A DNA stretch of 64,000 nt from positions 12,135,856 through 12,199,855 of the forward strand of contig NC_135246.1 of the NCBI RefSeq assembly GCF_947623445.1. The letters run 5' to 3'. Below the pieces are notes generated by a model. That model did no database searches, was not told where the DNA came from, and worked only from the letters and a program-made list of their open reading frames with translations. Positions 11,385 to 22,000 of this stretch are shown here, piece by piece; position 1 is the stretch's first letter; every line of letters starts with the position of its first letter. Source of the DNA: Clavelina lepadiformis. Its lineage: Eukaryota > Chordata > Ascidiacea > Aplousobranchia > Clavelinidae. The translations under genes and the position numbers were made by a program.

Positions 11385-11636
11385 ATGGGAAGACGGCGAT
11401 CAAAGCGTAAGGCTCCACCAAAAAAGAAAATGACTGAACCATTAGAAACAATGTTTGCTTGTCCATTTTGCAATCACGAGAAGTCCTGTGAAGTAAACAT
11501 GGATAGGTCACGAAATACTGCTGTCGTTTCCTGCACTGTTTGCATGGAAGAGTACCAGACAACCATTAACTATTTATCAGAACCAGTGGATGTTTATAGT
11601 GATTGGATTGACGCCTGTGAATCTGCCAATCAGTAG
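11385..11636 (+). CDS. ELOF1: Transcription elongation factor 1 (ELOF1/Elf1), intronless
   Basis: Small zinc-ribbon protein of 83 residues that binds elongating RNA polymerase II and assists transcription-coupled repair. The basic N-terminus [15 protein letters not shown] is family-typical. Zinc ligands are Cys26, Cys29, Cys50 and Cys53 (CPFC and CTVC). The C-terminus [15 protein letters not shown] is nearly invariant. An upstream in-frame ATG at 11373 would add only MSIQ; the ATG at 11385 gives the conserved start. The coding sequence is a single exon. ATTAAA at 11852 is a possible polyadenylation signal. TDP2 begins about 590 bp downstream on the same strand. Confidence 0.95.
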   Translation: MGRRRSKRKAPPKKKMTEPLETMFACPFCNHEKSCEVNMDRSRNTAVVSCTVCMEEYQTTINYLSEPVDVYSDWIDACESANQ

Positions 11637-12228
11637 CTGTGCATGCCGATATTGTGGTAAAAGGTTACGATACAACCTTGATCCCTGTAATAATATTATT
11701 TGCCAAAATTCTGCAGTGCATTTATGTGGCTACTTTTGCGTTTGTGACAGTTTGATTGTAGTGGTTGGTGCACTGAGCTGGGAATATTACATAAACTCTA
11801 TATGCTTTGGATATTTTTAACATTTTGCAGAATTTGTTTAAGATTTTGCTCATTAAAGTTAAAATTTTAGTTATGAGCAGCCATACTGTCAATCTGCATC
11901 CCCAAATCATAATGATCAAAATTCAAAACACTGTTTGGACCATTGAGATTGCATACGAACATTAATATTGGTTAATGTTGTAAATGCATATATTGTATGT
12001 TTTTGTGTTAATCAATTGTGATGTTTATGATGTTTCCGCTATAAATGAAGTTTTTGGTTTGTATGACTTTGCTGCTTTTATTAAGTGTGCGATGCACGTT
12101 TCATCGTTTCATTTTATTCTGGCTGATGGAAGTAGTAAAATTCTCATGATTTGTTTTAATTATTTTTTTTTAGAATTGGATAAAGCTTTGATGTAGTAAT
12201 ATAGATTAAGCTATTTAATTTATATGCA

Positions 12229-15200
12229 ATGGATAGCTCAATACAGAAATTTATGGAAATTAGTGGAGTGAAGAATAGGTAAATTAGCTACTTGTTACAT
12301 CTTGATCATTTTGTTTGACCACTTCTTGTTTTAAATTCTGTCATTTGGATGAGTGAAACAATGAAATTTTGGTATAACAAAATCATAGGATGTACTATAT
12401 ACAGGGTTGCCATCAGTCTCAACTCAAAAATAAGGACGACTAGAAAATGAACGAGGAATACCACCTTAAACAGTGTACAACAAGAGAAAGCAACCAATGT
12501 TCCTAAAAAAAAAAAAAAAAAACAACACACTATCTGCATGTTCATAATTTTGGTATCTCTTTGGTACAAAATGGTATCGTAAGGTGACAAAATGCCCAAA
12601 ATAAGGACAAAAGTGCCCACCTCCGCCCTAAAAATAAGGACGAAAGTGAAAATAAGGACATTTCTTAGAAATAAGGACAAACATATTTTCTAAGACATGG
12701 ACCTTTAAAATAAGGACAAATCTTATAAATAAGGACGGTATGGCAACCCTGACTATATAATATAGTTTATATGCTATGCAATATAATGTTTTTATTATAC
12801 GTATGATTATTAAGCAATAAAAACATTTGAGGTTTTTCTAAAATTTGTTAATATTTTTAGAGAAACTGCTCTTTATTACATTGAATTGGCAGATGGAGAT
12901 GTTGAGCGGGCTATAAACCTACACTATGAAGATGATGATGCAGTCATTATAGTGGAAGATGAACCAGGTACTGTACTGATTCCGAAAACTAGGTTTCCGG
13001 AATCAGTCATTAAATATATATGACAGAAATGTGTATTTCACTGAAGAAAATCCAGTTTCCAGAATTTGTGTCTTCATACACTGGTCATGCTTTTTGAAGA
13101 AATATATTTGTCTTTCAAAAATATGCATTCTGACTGATTTGTGAATCTCCTTATTAGTTATTTTAGTCATTAGTCAGAGTTAGACCTTGTCAATCCAGAC
13201 CACTTTGTTTCATTGAAAAACGTAGGTTTGGTGAAGTATCTGGATAATCAAAATAATATCACAATGAAATCAATTTACGTAAGATAGCATTTAGGGCGAC
13301 ATTAGATTAACATACAAAACAAGAACTGCATTAAAGTTTTTTACATCCCAGCTATGCAAGCCAATAGTGCTTCTTCATCTAATTCCCCAACCAATGGAGA
13401 AATGACTGTTTTGGAATGGAACATACAAGGTTTGTTGGGTGATTTCTTAAAGGAGAGAACAGTTGCAGTGGTTGCTGAAATAAAAAGGTGGTATTAAACG
13501 GGTTTGGAAATAGTTTATATTAAACTGAGTGCAATTACTAAAACACGTTGACTTCAAATACAAAAAGTGTTTTCAGTAGTAATACGGGAGGAGTTTTTCA
13601 ATGGTATTTAGTGGTTAAACATTTATTGCCAAAAATATGTCACAAAAATACATTTAGCACTAATTGAACTATACATTGGCAATTATGACGACACAATGTG
13701 TCTTACTCTGTTGTTTGGATCAAGTATGAATGAAAAGCTTTGTATGGGCTACAAGAAATTGGTTTGGTTAAAGTGGACTTATGTGGTTAACAGGAATGTA
13801 TTGCATTAATGACTCCAAACCTTGCTTCCAGTTGGTGTATTTCTTGCTGGTGAGTGTAGATACTGAGCTACAACTGATTGCGCTCAGTCATGTCTGTTCG
13901 AGGTGTTTGATAATTTTTGTAAGGACACAAGTCATCAGTTGTTGTAATACTGTATCACTTGTGACATTTCTATTCTGAAAATAAACAACTAAAACTAATT
14001 ACCTACATACAGTACAGTGTGGTTTTCAATCTAAGAGAGGCTTAGCCACGCTACCACTACTACCCTTTCCTTGTAGTGCCCTTGGGTAAGGCTTTCACGA
14101 AGCTTGCTCCTGTTCAATGGACCTGGTGACCAGTTCCAAATTTGGGCAATATGATATAAAATAATCCATAAACCAAATAAAAAATGTGTGACATTTGGTA
14201 ATCCGGGGTCAAATGATGAGGAATCATCGCTGGGTTAAAGTCACACAAAGTCTTTCCTCAGTCTGACGACAAAGATTACCATGTCATAACATACCATGGT
14301 TATGGTGTAATCATCGCCACCTAACTCATAACTAACAACAATATTGCCATACTTATTGAGCAATAACTGCTTAACATCTTGTCACTGTTAAAATTAAAAA
14401 ATTCTTTCTAAAATGAACTTGTTTTTGGACTTGCCCCTCTTTTTGAAGACATAGGAAATATTTTTTCACACATCTTTCAGTTTTTTAAATATTTGTTTTA
14501 CGTTGTGTTTTTGTTGCAATATATTTTTGTAAATTTATTATTTAATACAAAACCAGACTTGTACCCGATGTTGTGATGTTGCAAGAAGTTGTACCATCGA
14601 CTCTTCAATACATTATCAGCGCATGCCAGGAGTACAAATTGTACTCTCCACCGGATGCAGGTATACTTTCTGTACCACTCAATAAAGTATTTCATTAGTC
14701 AGGTTATGGCTGTTTACATTATCTAGAGGAGTTGGTGATATGAACTTTTACTGTAAGTCTACTGATGATAAAATTGTATACCGCAATGGATTTCTTACCA
14801 ATTTTATAAATGTTTCTAGTTCACTATTTTTCTGTTATGCTTACTCGTAAAGCAACATTCCAAGTCTTGGCAAAGAGTGTGATAAACTTTCCTACATCTA
14901 TGCAGGGAAGGAGTTTGGTAGCAGTTAAGGTGTGTAAAGTGTTGATCATCATAGCTTTGCATTCAGAAATGTGTTAATAATATTTTTAACTTTCTGCTAT
15001 TTGGACTGTTGATTAATTTGAGAAATAATAATCCATTAAGTTTTATGTAGGGAAATTGTTGTAGTCGCAAGGTTACTTTACTTACATCTCATCTTGAGAG
15101 CTGCAAGCCATCTATTGATATTAGGATACAGCAATTTGTGAATGTAAGATACATTTTAGCTTGCTCTTTTCTGTTGCCACACACATAATGTGTTAAATTT

Positions 15201-15955
15201 TAGCTGCCTGCTTGCAGACTATAAACAAGCTATGGAATAAAAATGTAACAGAGTAAAAAATTGACAGCAATTATTATTGGTCTACAACAGAACCCACATG
15301 AACACCATAACATATTTTCCTATTAATTTTAGGTTTGTGGTTTGATGAAGGAAGAAGAACCAGAGAGCACAGTTATATTTGGAGCTGACACAAATCTTCG
15401 AGATTATGAGGTATGTTGTTGTGTATCTATTGGAAAAGTTGCCTGAACAACCAAGTACTGTTACATTTAAAAAAGCAGCCTAGTATTTGCAGAAAATAAT
15501 TTTATTAGTGTTTCATAATTGGAGAAATATCATGAGAATGTTGTATAATTTTCTATATCTTTCAGGTGGATAAAGCAAAGCGACAGTCAGAGGCTGCAAG
15601 GCAATATATTGTTGACATCTGGAACATTCTTGGCTCACCTAAGGAAGTTGAACATTCTTGGGATTTGACAAAGAACGACAATCAGATTAAGGGTGGAAAT
15701 GTATGTTTAAAGAAGGATGTAATTTTTGTGCTTGTGTATTTCTCGTATCGTTTTATACTTGTTGACATTATATGTCTACCTTTGTTTGTTGTTTAGGCAC
15801 GGTTACGTTTTGAAAGACTGTACATGAGAAAAGAATCACCATCTAGTTCTGTTCATTTCAAACCTGTCAAAATGGAATTTATTGGCACAAGTCGCCTGTC
15901 TTGTGGTTTGTTTCCGTCTGATCATTGGGGTATCTTGGTCAAGTTAAAAATTTAA
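12229..15955 (+). CDS. TDP2: Tyrosyl-DNA phosphodiesterase 2
   Basis: Mg2+-dependent 5'-tyrosyl-DNA phosphodiesterase that removes trapped topoisomerase 2 peptides from DNA ends; nuclear repair enzyme. Nine exons give 323 residues: 12229-12278, 12861-12967, 13352-13487, 14557-14660, 14820-14929, 15051-15143, 15333-15410, 15566-15700 and 15797-15955. All junctions keep frame with GT-AG introns. The N-terminal UBA-like helices (residues 1-45, ETALYYIELADGDVERAIN) precede the exonuclease-endonuclease-phosphatase fold. Catalytic motifs are EWNIQG (Asn76), LQEVV (Glu108), TSHLES, GADTNLRD (Asp219) and PSDHWG (His314). Human TDP2 is slightly longer at the N-terminus. Intron 1 holds a hAT-type MITE and intron 3 a SINE. 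Confidence 0.93.
12402..12751. mobile_element. hAT-type MITE with AATAAGGAC motifs, copy 1
   Basis: 350 bp with ends CAGGGTTGCCAT and ATGGCAACCCTG, flanked by a perfect 8-bp duplication actatata (12394-12401 and 12752-12759). Inside, about seven copies of AATAAGGAC[A/G] plus one variant are clustered towards both ends, and there is an 18-base A-run near 12507. It lies in TDP2 intron 1. An opposite-strand copy is at 59647-60017. Confidence 0.9.
14019..14330 (+). mobile_element. SINE, near full-length, plus orientation
   Basis: Collinear with the reverse complement of about 51030-50690. The head contains TTAGCCACGCTACC, the middle CAGTTCCAAATTTGGGCAA, and the tail GAGGAATCATCGC followed by AAAGTCTTTCCTCAGTC. 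The partner copy has a tRNA-like head with a B-box-like GGTTTGATTCCC, so this is best read as a tRNA-derived SINE. It is in TDP2 intron 3. Confidence 0.6.
14403..14447. repeat. Isolated end of the GTGAGGGGCAAGTCC element
   Basis: The stretch AACTTGTTTTTGGACTTGCC matches the right terminal repeat of the 19632-20326 element. No partner end was found nearby. A more diverged copy of the same end is at about 21946-21978. Confidence 0.5.
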
Positions 15956-16856
15956 TCAAGATATTTATTTTTTTGAGTGTTTCTGGTATATTACTTTGCT
16001 GAATTTTTTTTCAAACAAATGTATTTTAGGGCTAGTAATTTGTTGCTTCATGTTCCTTGTTTTGTTTTTTTTATGCTATGTGTTTTGTTTGTAATAGTTT
16101 GCTGCCATAATTCACTAATTTCGTAATAATGTTTTCTTATTTATGCTTTTTGTTTAAACTATATGTTGTACAAGATTAGTTTTTGCCAAATAGTAAGCCA
16201 GTGTGAGCATACCCTCTACATTACTTTATGCAAGCTGAAGTACCAGCAGCAAGTTTAATTGCTTAAATTTCACAGGTTTTTCAATACCTAAGCTTCATTA
16301 TACCGTTGCTTCTTATGCTTTTTTCATCTCTATTGCTCTATGTTATACCTGTGTTTCAATGGTTCATTAAAAGGCTCTTTGTTGACCTACGATTTTGTCT
16401 TGTACACCTGTAGCTACTAATATGAAAATTGTTAGGTGCAGATTATTCTGAAGTTAAGGTTTTTCATCAGAAAACTGTGCACATGTCATGGTCGTTTCCG
16501 AATCATTAAACTAATCTTACACTGATTGTAATACTTCCTCATGTTACTATGTTCCATATATTACAATAGATAATGCAATACAATTATGTTCATATTCTAT
16601 GTGGTGTACGTTAGTAGCCTACATACCACGCAGAAAATGCTTGGGTATTTTTTAGGGTGGCTACGGCATTGCACCCACACGGAATCAAAAGTGTAGCTAG
16701 GGTTTTAGGACAGGAGTAATATTTGTTCCTCCACTTGTCAAGATAAATGAGAACAACGAAGACCAAAGAAGCGAACTATAATGGAATTTGCTTAATTTCT
16801 GCGTTTGACCACCTTGTCCACAATGGGCGAACGCAAATTGAGATTTTACATCTCAA

Positions 16857-17680
16857 CAGAGGTGGGCACTCGATACCGGTACTAGGAAAAAATGTACCGA
16901 CGGTTCCGATATTCGTTTCTGTATTTAAAAAGTAGGTCGGTACCGGTACCTTTTGTGTAAAAGATGCTGCTGCAAATGCAATGTTTGCCGCAATTATGCC
17001 CCCAGTAAAGGTGACCCCAGGTTAAAACATATATGACGTTAATCGCTTGCAATTGTACATGACATTTCTAGATTTAAAAAGATCAACAAATGGTAAAAAG
17101 TATTAAGGATTAATTAACATCTATTTTTGAAAACATATTTGTTAAAATTTTGAAACTATCAGATGAAAAGTATTGAGTACCGGGACCGATTGAAATTTCT
17201 TGAAAAAAGCACCCGATTCGTCTGCTTTCCGCCCATTGAAATGGGTGGAAATGCGGTAATATTTTCCCATTCGAATGGCAGGAAGTATGCCTTTCTTACC
17301 CTAGAGTAAGAAATATACATTTGGAACGGGGAGATGTTTACTTGGGCAGAAATATGGTTTCTGGGAAACCCTATTGCTGAAAGCAGGTCCATTTTACTGG
17401 GCGGAAAAATAGACGAATGGGGTTCAGAAACCATACTTGTGCCGAAGTAAAATTCTCCCCATTCCAAAGGCATATATCTTACTCTAGGGTAAGAAAGGCA
17501 TACTTTCAACCATTACAATGGGAAAATATTCCCGTACTCTGGACCATTTTAATGGGCGGAAAGTAGACGAATGGGGTGAAAAAAGTAATTCGTTAGAGAG
17601 ATTCGGTATTTTTTTTCAAAAGTACCGCGGTACAGTATTTCGGTATTACAGTACCACGGTACTGCCCACCTATGCCTATT
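16857..17680. mobile_element. Outer inverted-repeat element (GAGGTGGGCA ends)
   Basis: The left end CAGAGGTGGGCACTCGATAC mirrors right-end sequence GTACTGCCCACCTATG. The interior near both ends is rich in GGTACCG-type palindromic motifs. Flanks catctcaa (16849-16856) and tatctcaa (17681-17688) match at 7/8, which would place the right end at CCTATT. The ends are not perfectly symmetrical, so boundaries are tentative. It is interrupted by the 17210-17578 palindrome. Confidence 0.45.
17210..17578. mobile_element. Long-palindrome MITE nested in an older element
   Basis: A 369-bp segment in which the left and right halves (about 170 bases each) are imperfect reverse complements. It begins CACCCGATTCGTCTGCTTTC and ends with the mirror AAAGTAGACGAATGGGGTG. 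The arms include TTCTTACCCTAGAGTAAGAA and its partner. It is flanked by a perfect 7-bp aaaaaag (17203-17209 and 17579-17585). The superfamily is not assigned. Confidence 0.65.
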
Positions 17681-18053
17681 TATCTCAAATATTTCAATTA
17701 GTTTCATTAAGCAATGGAGAACCTTTTGAGTATCAACATTTAATTTTTTTTTAAAGTATTTCGCATGAGATGGATGAATTAAATGGAGCTTAGTAAATGG
17801 AAACGCCATCAGAAGAGCTCTCAAAAACATTGATATTAGATTTAAAAAAGTGTTTGACTATAAAATAATTGTATAAAATGCAATAGCAATAATATAACAC
17901 ATATGATAACACATTTAATATAACACATTTAATTATATATTTTATACTGTATCTGAAAGATTTTTGATTTATTTCCTTTTCAGTGAAATTTATGTAACTT
18001 TAACCACAAGATAGCGCTATAATAAAATTTGGGAAGGCAAGAACACGTTTCGG

Positions 18054-18061
18054 TCTTTTTT
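18054..18061 (+). promoter_or_regulatory. Possible 5' TOP pyrimidine tract of RPL27
   Basis: The tract tctttttt lies about 60 bases before the RPL27 ATG. Ribosomal-protein mRNAs usually begin with an oligopyrimidine tract used for mTOR-dependent translation control. The transcription start is inferred only. Confidence 0.35.
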
Positions 18062-18119
18062 GCAAGTGACACTTCTAAAGGAGAGGTGTACCGGAGATAG
18101 GTGTTACTAAAATAGCACC

Positions 18120-18530
18120 ATGGGCAAGTTTATGAAACCAAACAAGGTAGTTTTAGTCCTTTCAGGGCGTTATGCCGGCCGAAAAGGCATAATTGTTAAA
18201 AATCAGGACGAGGGGACCAACGATAGGCCCTATGGTCACGCTTTGGTAGCTGGTATTGACCAATATCCTCGTAAGGTAACCAAAAGAATGTCCAAGAAAA
18301 AGCTGAAGAAGCGCAGCAAGATCAAGACCTTCGTTAAGGTTTTAAACTACAATCACTTGATGCCCACCCGTTACTCCGTAGATGTTCCCGTTGACAAAGC
18401 GGCTGTTAACAAAGAAGCCATTCGTGACGCAGCAGGCCGAAGAAAAGCTAGGCGGGAGGTGAAAGCAAAGTTTGAAGAGCGCTACAAAACGGGGAAGAAC
18501 AAGTGGTTTTTCCAAAAGCTGCGGTTTTAA
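18120..18530 (+). CDS. RPL27: 60S ribosomal protein L27 (eL27)
   Basis: 136 residues, the length usual for metazoan eL27, in one coding exon. It opens [20 protein letters not shown] with the KOW motif in the first 40 residues. It has [13 protein letters not shown], the very basic [21 protein letters not shown], and ends [11 protein letters not shown]. It is a component of the large ribosomal subunit. The start context caccATGG is a strong Kozak match. The lack of a coding intron is less common for this gene in animals. A 5' UTR intron cannot be excluded, since actaaaatag immediately precedes caccATG. NUP35 starts about 500 bp downstream on the same strand. Confidence 0.97.
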   Translation: MGKFMKPNKVVLVLSGRYAGRKGIIVKNQDEGTNDRPYGHALVAGIDQYPRKVTKRMSKKKLKKRSKIKTFVKVLNYNHLMPTRYSVDVPVDKAAVNKEAIRDAAGRRKARREVKAKFEERYKTGKNKWFFQKLRF

Positions 18531-19037
18531 AATGCAATTTTTTATTATTAACAAACATGCGACATAAACAAGCTGACAGACATTCAGTGATTATCCACAC
18601 ACCCAATTAAATACTGATCTTTAATCTGTAGTCCAACTACTATGTGCTTTTTCAATGTCTTGATAATAATCATTATTGTAAGAGTGGTGAATATATCATA
18701 AAAATGTAAAATATTAGTATTTGGTTTTCCATTGCTAGGAAGGAATGTTTCGTATTGAATAGTGTTTTTTTGCAATGTCGTACATGCTTCACTATTTAGT
18801 ATAGAGCATAGTGTGATGTGATGGTTATTTGCATTGACGCTGAAATTATAGTTGTTGATATCGCTAACACATTTCACTGCTGGTGTGCTGTCAATTGTTT
18901 TATGTGTTTGTGTTTTGTTGATAGGTCTTTTCAACATAAATGTGATTGTATAGATTTTTACCTTTATGAACAATCTGTTTAACCTTACTTTGACATATCA
19001 AGAATTCTATCCATTGATCAACTTGGTTTCATAAACT

Positions 19038-22000
19038 ATGGAAGGATCAGGTACGATATTTGTGAGTTATAGTTATTGCACAACTTTACGATCATTTAGG
19101 CCTACTTTAAAGATTGTGTTTGTATTAAAATAGTAGAAAAAATGGAATGGTACGGGTTAATGGTTGGGCGATGAGTTTTTTAAGTCATAGTTTAAGACAG
19201 GCGTCACCAAACTTTTTTCACTAAGGGCCAGATATACATTTGAACTGTTGATCGCAGACTGAATTACTGCTTTGTTCAATAGACTACAATACATTAAGCT
19301 CACTTGTGGCACAGTGAGATGGGTCGTAGTTTGGTGACCCTTGCTTTAAGATATTGTTTTTCCTTATGTTATAAACAGTATATATATCTACATAAATTAA
19401 TAAGGTAGATTTTTAGCTAAAATTTTATTAATGCAGTTCTTTCTTGACATAAATATCAAAATTCTTAACTGAATATTTTGTATCATACCATACCTCCATA
19501 ATCCTGGCAATTCTTGTTACTGGTTTATATATTATTAAGTATCATATCAAAGGATATTGGAAGGAGTATTTGAAAAACAGGTTTTCAATATTGGTCGGAG
19601 ATTTTTATCCTGAGCAGTAGACATTTGCTTTAAAGTGAGGGGCAAGTCCAAAAACAAGTTGATCTTATATGAAAGAACATTACTCACTGAATATTCTGGG
19701 AAAATAGGTTTGAAAAATACTTCTTGGTTAAGTAATTATATCCAAAAAAACTCTCAAAATTGACCATAATTGTGACGTAGATCAAGGCTCATGTGATGTC
19801 ATATTGACAACATTTGCAAATTCCTAAATTTAACAGTAGCTGCTGTTTATCACATATGTATGTGTTACAGTAGCTGCCAATAGCTTGATAGGTGACAGCC
19901 TATAGACCACAACCAGTACGGTACCGATTTGATGGGTTGTCTATGTGGTCCAAAGGATACCGTAACTTCACAGACGCAAATGATTGGGCTCCCAGATGTT
20001 TAAAACAATCGTAATTTATTCAATTCCGATGCTTCAAATTGCTAATTTCTTCGCATGACATCTAATTGATCATAGGCTAAACTCCTATGACTTACACTTG
20101 ACTTCAGTTGACTACTGCGCACGGAAAGCAACAGCAGCAGCATTTCATCAAGCAACTGGCCTAATCCATCACATATCAAGGCCAAAAATTAAAACGTTTT
20201 GCGATTTTATTTTGTCGATAACTACCTAACTATGAATTATTTTTCAAAAATATTTTACTGGGATTGTTCAGTTAATAGTGTTCTTTCAAATAAGATCAAC
20301 TTGTTTTTGGACTTGCCCCTCACTTTTGACCTTATCTGTATGCGTCAAAATCCAAAGCAATTGCGATAATAAAAATTAAACAAAATGTGATGAATAAGTA
20401 ATATAAAACAAAAAGCCTAAAACCACAGTAAATACAAACATGTTTGTTAAACATTTCTATTAGTGTCTGCTAATCTTCAACACAAAGTGCAATTATCAAA
20501 AGCGATCTAGTTTTTCATATTGCTACACTTATAACTCCTGCTATAGTTGTTTTCATACATATTAATAATGGTTTTAACATTGGATAAAACGTCTTTACAA
20601 TAAATATGCTTTACATTATTTTAGCTCTAGTGGTCATTTTGTGTATGATTAACACCCAACAGCTGTTGCTATAAGTTACGTTATATGTGTGAGGACCTAA
20701 ATTGTGTCAGTAAATGAGGGGTTCAATGTAGAAAAAGTTTTAATTGAATGCTAAAATGAAGAAACAAAAGTTCCAGAGAAAATGTGTATGTAAATTAAAA
20801 ATTTGATCACAAGTGCGTAACTTTGCCTTGCATTAGATTTTGTTTACATGTACACTCCATTATAGTAATGTGTCATAGAAACCAAATTTTCCAATTCCAA
20901 ATTTCCATCCATGCCCTTAGCTGCAGTTTGCAACAAAAAGGAGCATCTTTAATTTTATTGTTTCTTGTAGAACCAATGGCATTGGGCTCACCAGTCACCA
21001 CTGCTGGTCATTTCTCACCACAAGCTCACCAGGCTAGTCATGGAAATGCTTTTTTACCTGGTTTCCTGATGGGAGATTTAAGTGTCACAACCGTAAGTTT
21101 GTTAAAAGTTTTAAGTAAAATTTTTCACGTATTTATAGTGAGGTGCAATTGCTGAAACAAATTGATTTTAAATCAAACAAAGTTTTTCAGTAAGTACATC
21201 ACAGAAAATTTTTTGTTTGTATCTAATGGTTGAGCAGTTATTACTGAAAGTGTGTTGGAAACTTGCCAATTTTTTGACGTAGGTGGCGGCGTTTGATTTA
21301 GTGGTAGTCTAGCTAGGACATTTTGGATGAATTTGGCCTAGCAGGTAGGTAATCAGTTGTAGCGGTAGTTGGTGTTTATTTTCATAACACAGAACATTTT
21401 CATTTTGTGGCAATTTGTTTACCAATGAAGTGTGCGTGTCTTGACACAGTTATCAGAATCGGGTTTGTTTGAGATTAACATAATTAGCTTCATCGGTATA
21501 AATACATGTAGTGTAATTTAGATCAGGTTAGACTGATGCAATATGTTCCTGTTAACTATATTAGTAAATAAGTTTATAAACTATACCAATTTCTTTCGAC
21601 ACAAGATCACAATGATAGTGCAGTTGATATTGAAAACCATTATCTATTGCAATTAGGCCCAGATATTGACGTTCGAGGCAAAAAATAAGAAAATTTTGAT
21701 TTATAAGAAGCTGCACAGATTAACTGAAGATCAAACCAGGGGTCGAACCTATATTGTGCCCCCTATAAATCACAACGGGGAGAAGGACGAATCAACGCCT
21801 ATGATCATAACATTTAAATAGCAACAATAAAGTCAATGTCGTTAGGTGAATTGAGGATGCATCAGGCACAGTTGCCGCTATATTTTACAATTGACACCAA
21901 AATTTCATTTTACTGTATACCTACTGACAACTTTTCTTTGGTTTCTGGTCAACTTGTTTTGCACTTGCCTCTCGCTTTATGTCATGTATAGATATTGTAA

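Larger units (their letters stand above)
15956..18053. other. Intergenic TDP2 to RPL27
   Basis: No gene is supported. 15956-16850 is AT-rich with the TDP2 3' UTR and nothing else recognised. 16857-17680 is a nested pair of transposon remnants, listed separately. 17690-18050 is AT-rich and unremarkable. Confidence 0.4.

Noticed and set aside
12306-12680. 124-codon minus ORF with many hydrophobic residues
   Set aside because: It overlaps the 12402-12751 MITE, and a near-identical peptide appears in the inverted copy at 59718-60050. It is translation of the AATAAGGAC motif array, not a gene.
18584-18973. 129-codon minus ORF between RPL27 and NUP35
   Set aside because: It has no recognisable domain, AT-biased composition and no splice or homology support. 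A real small gene divergent from NUP35 cannot be fully excluded.
21690-21760. tRNA-like GGTTCGACCCC on the minus strand
   Set aside because: It has a B-box-like string only, with no cloverleaf or A-box. At most it is a SINE crumb.
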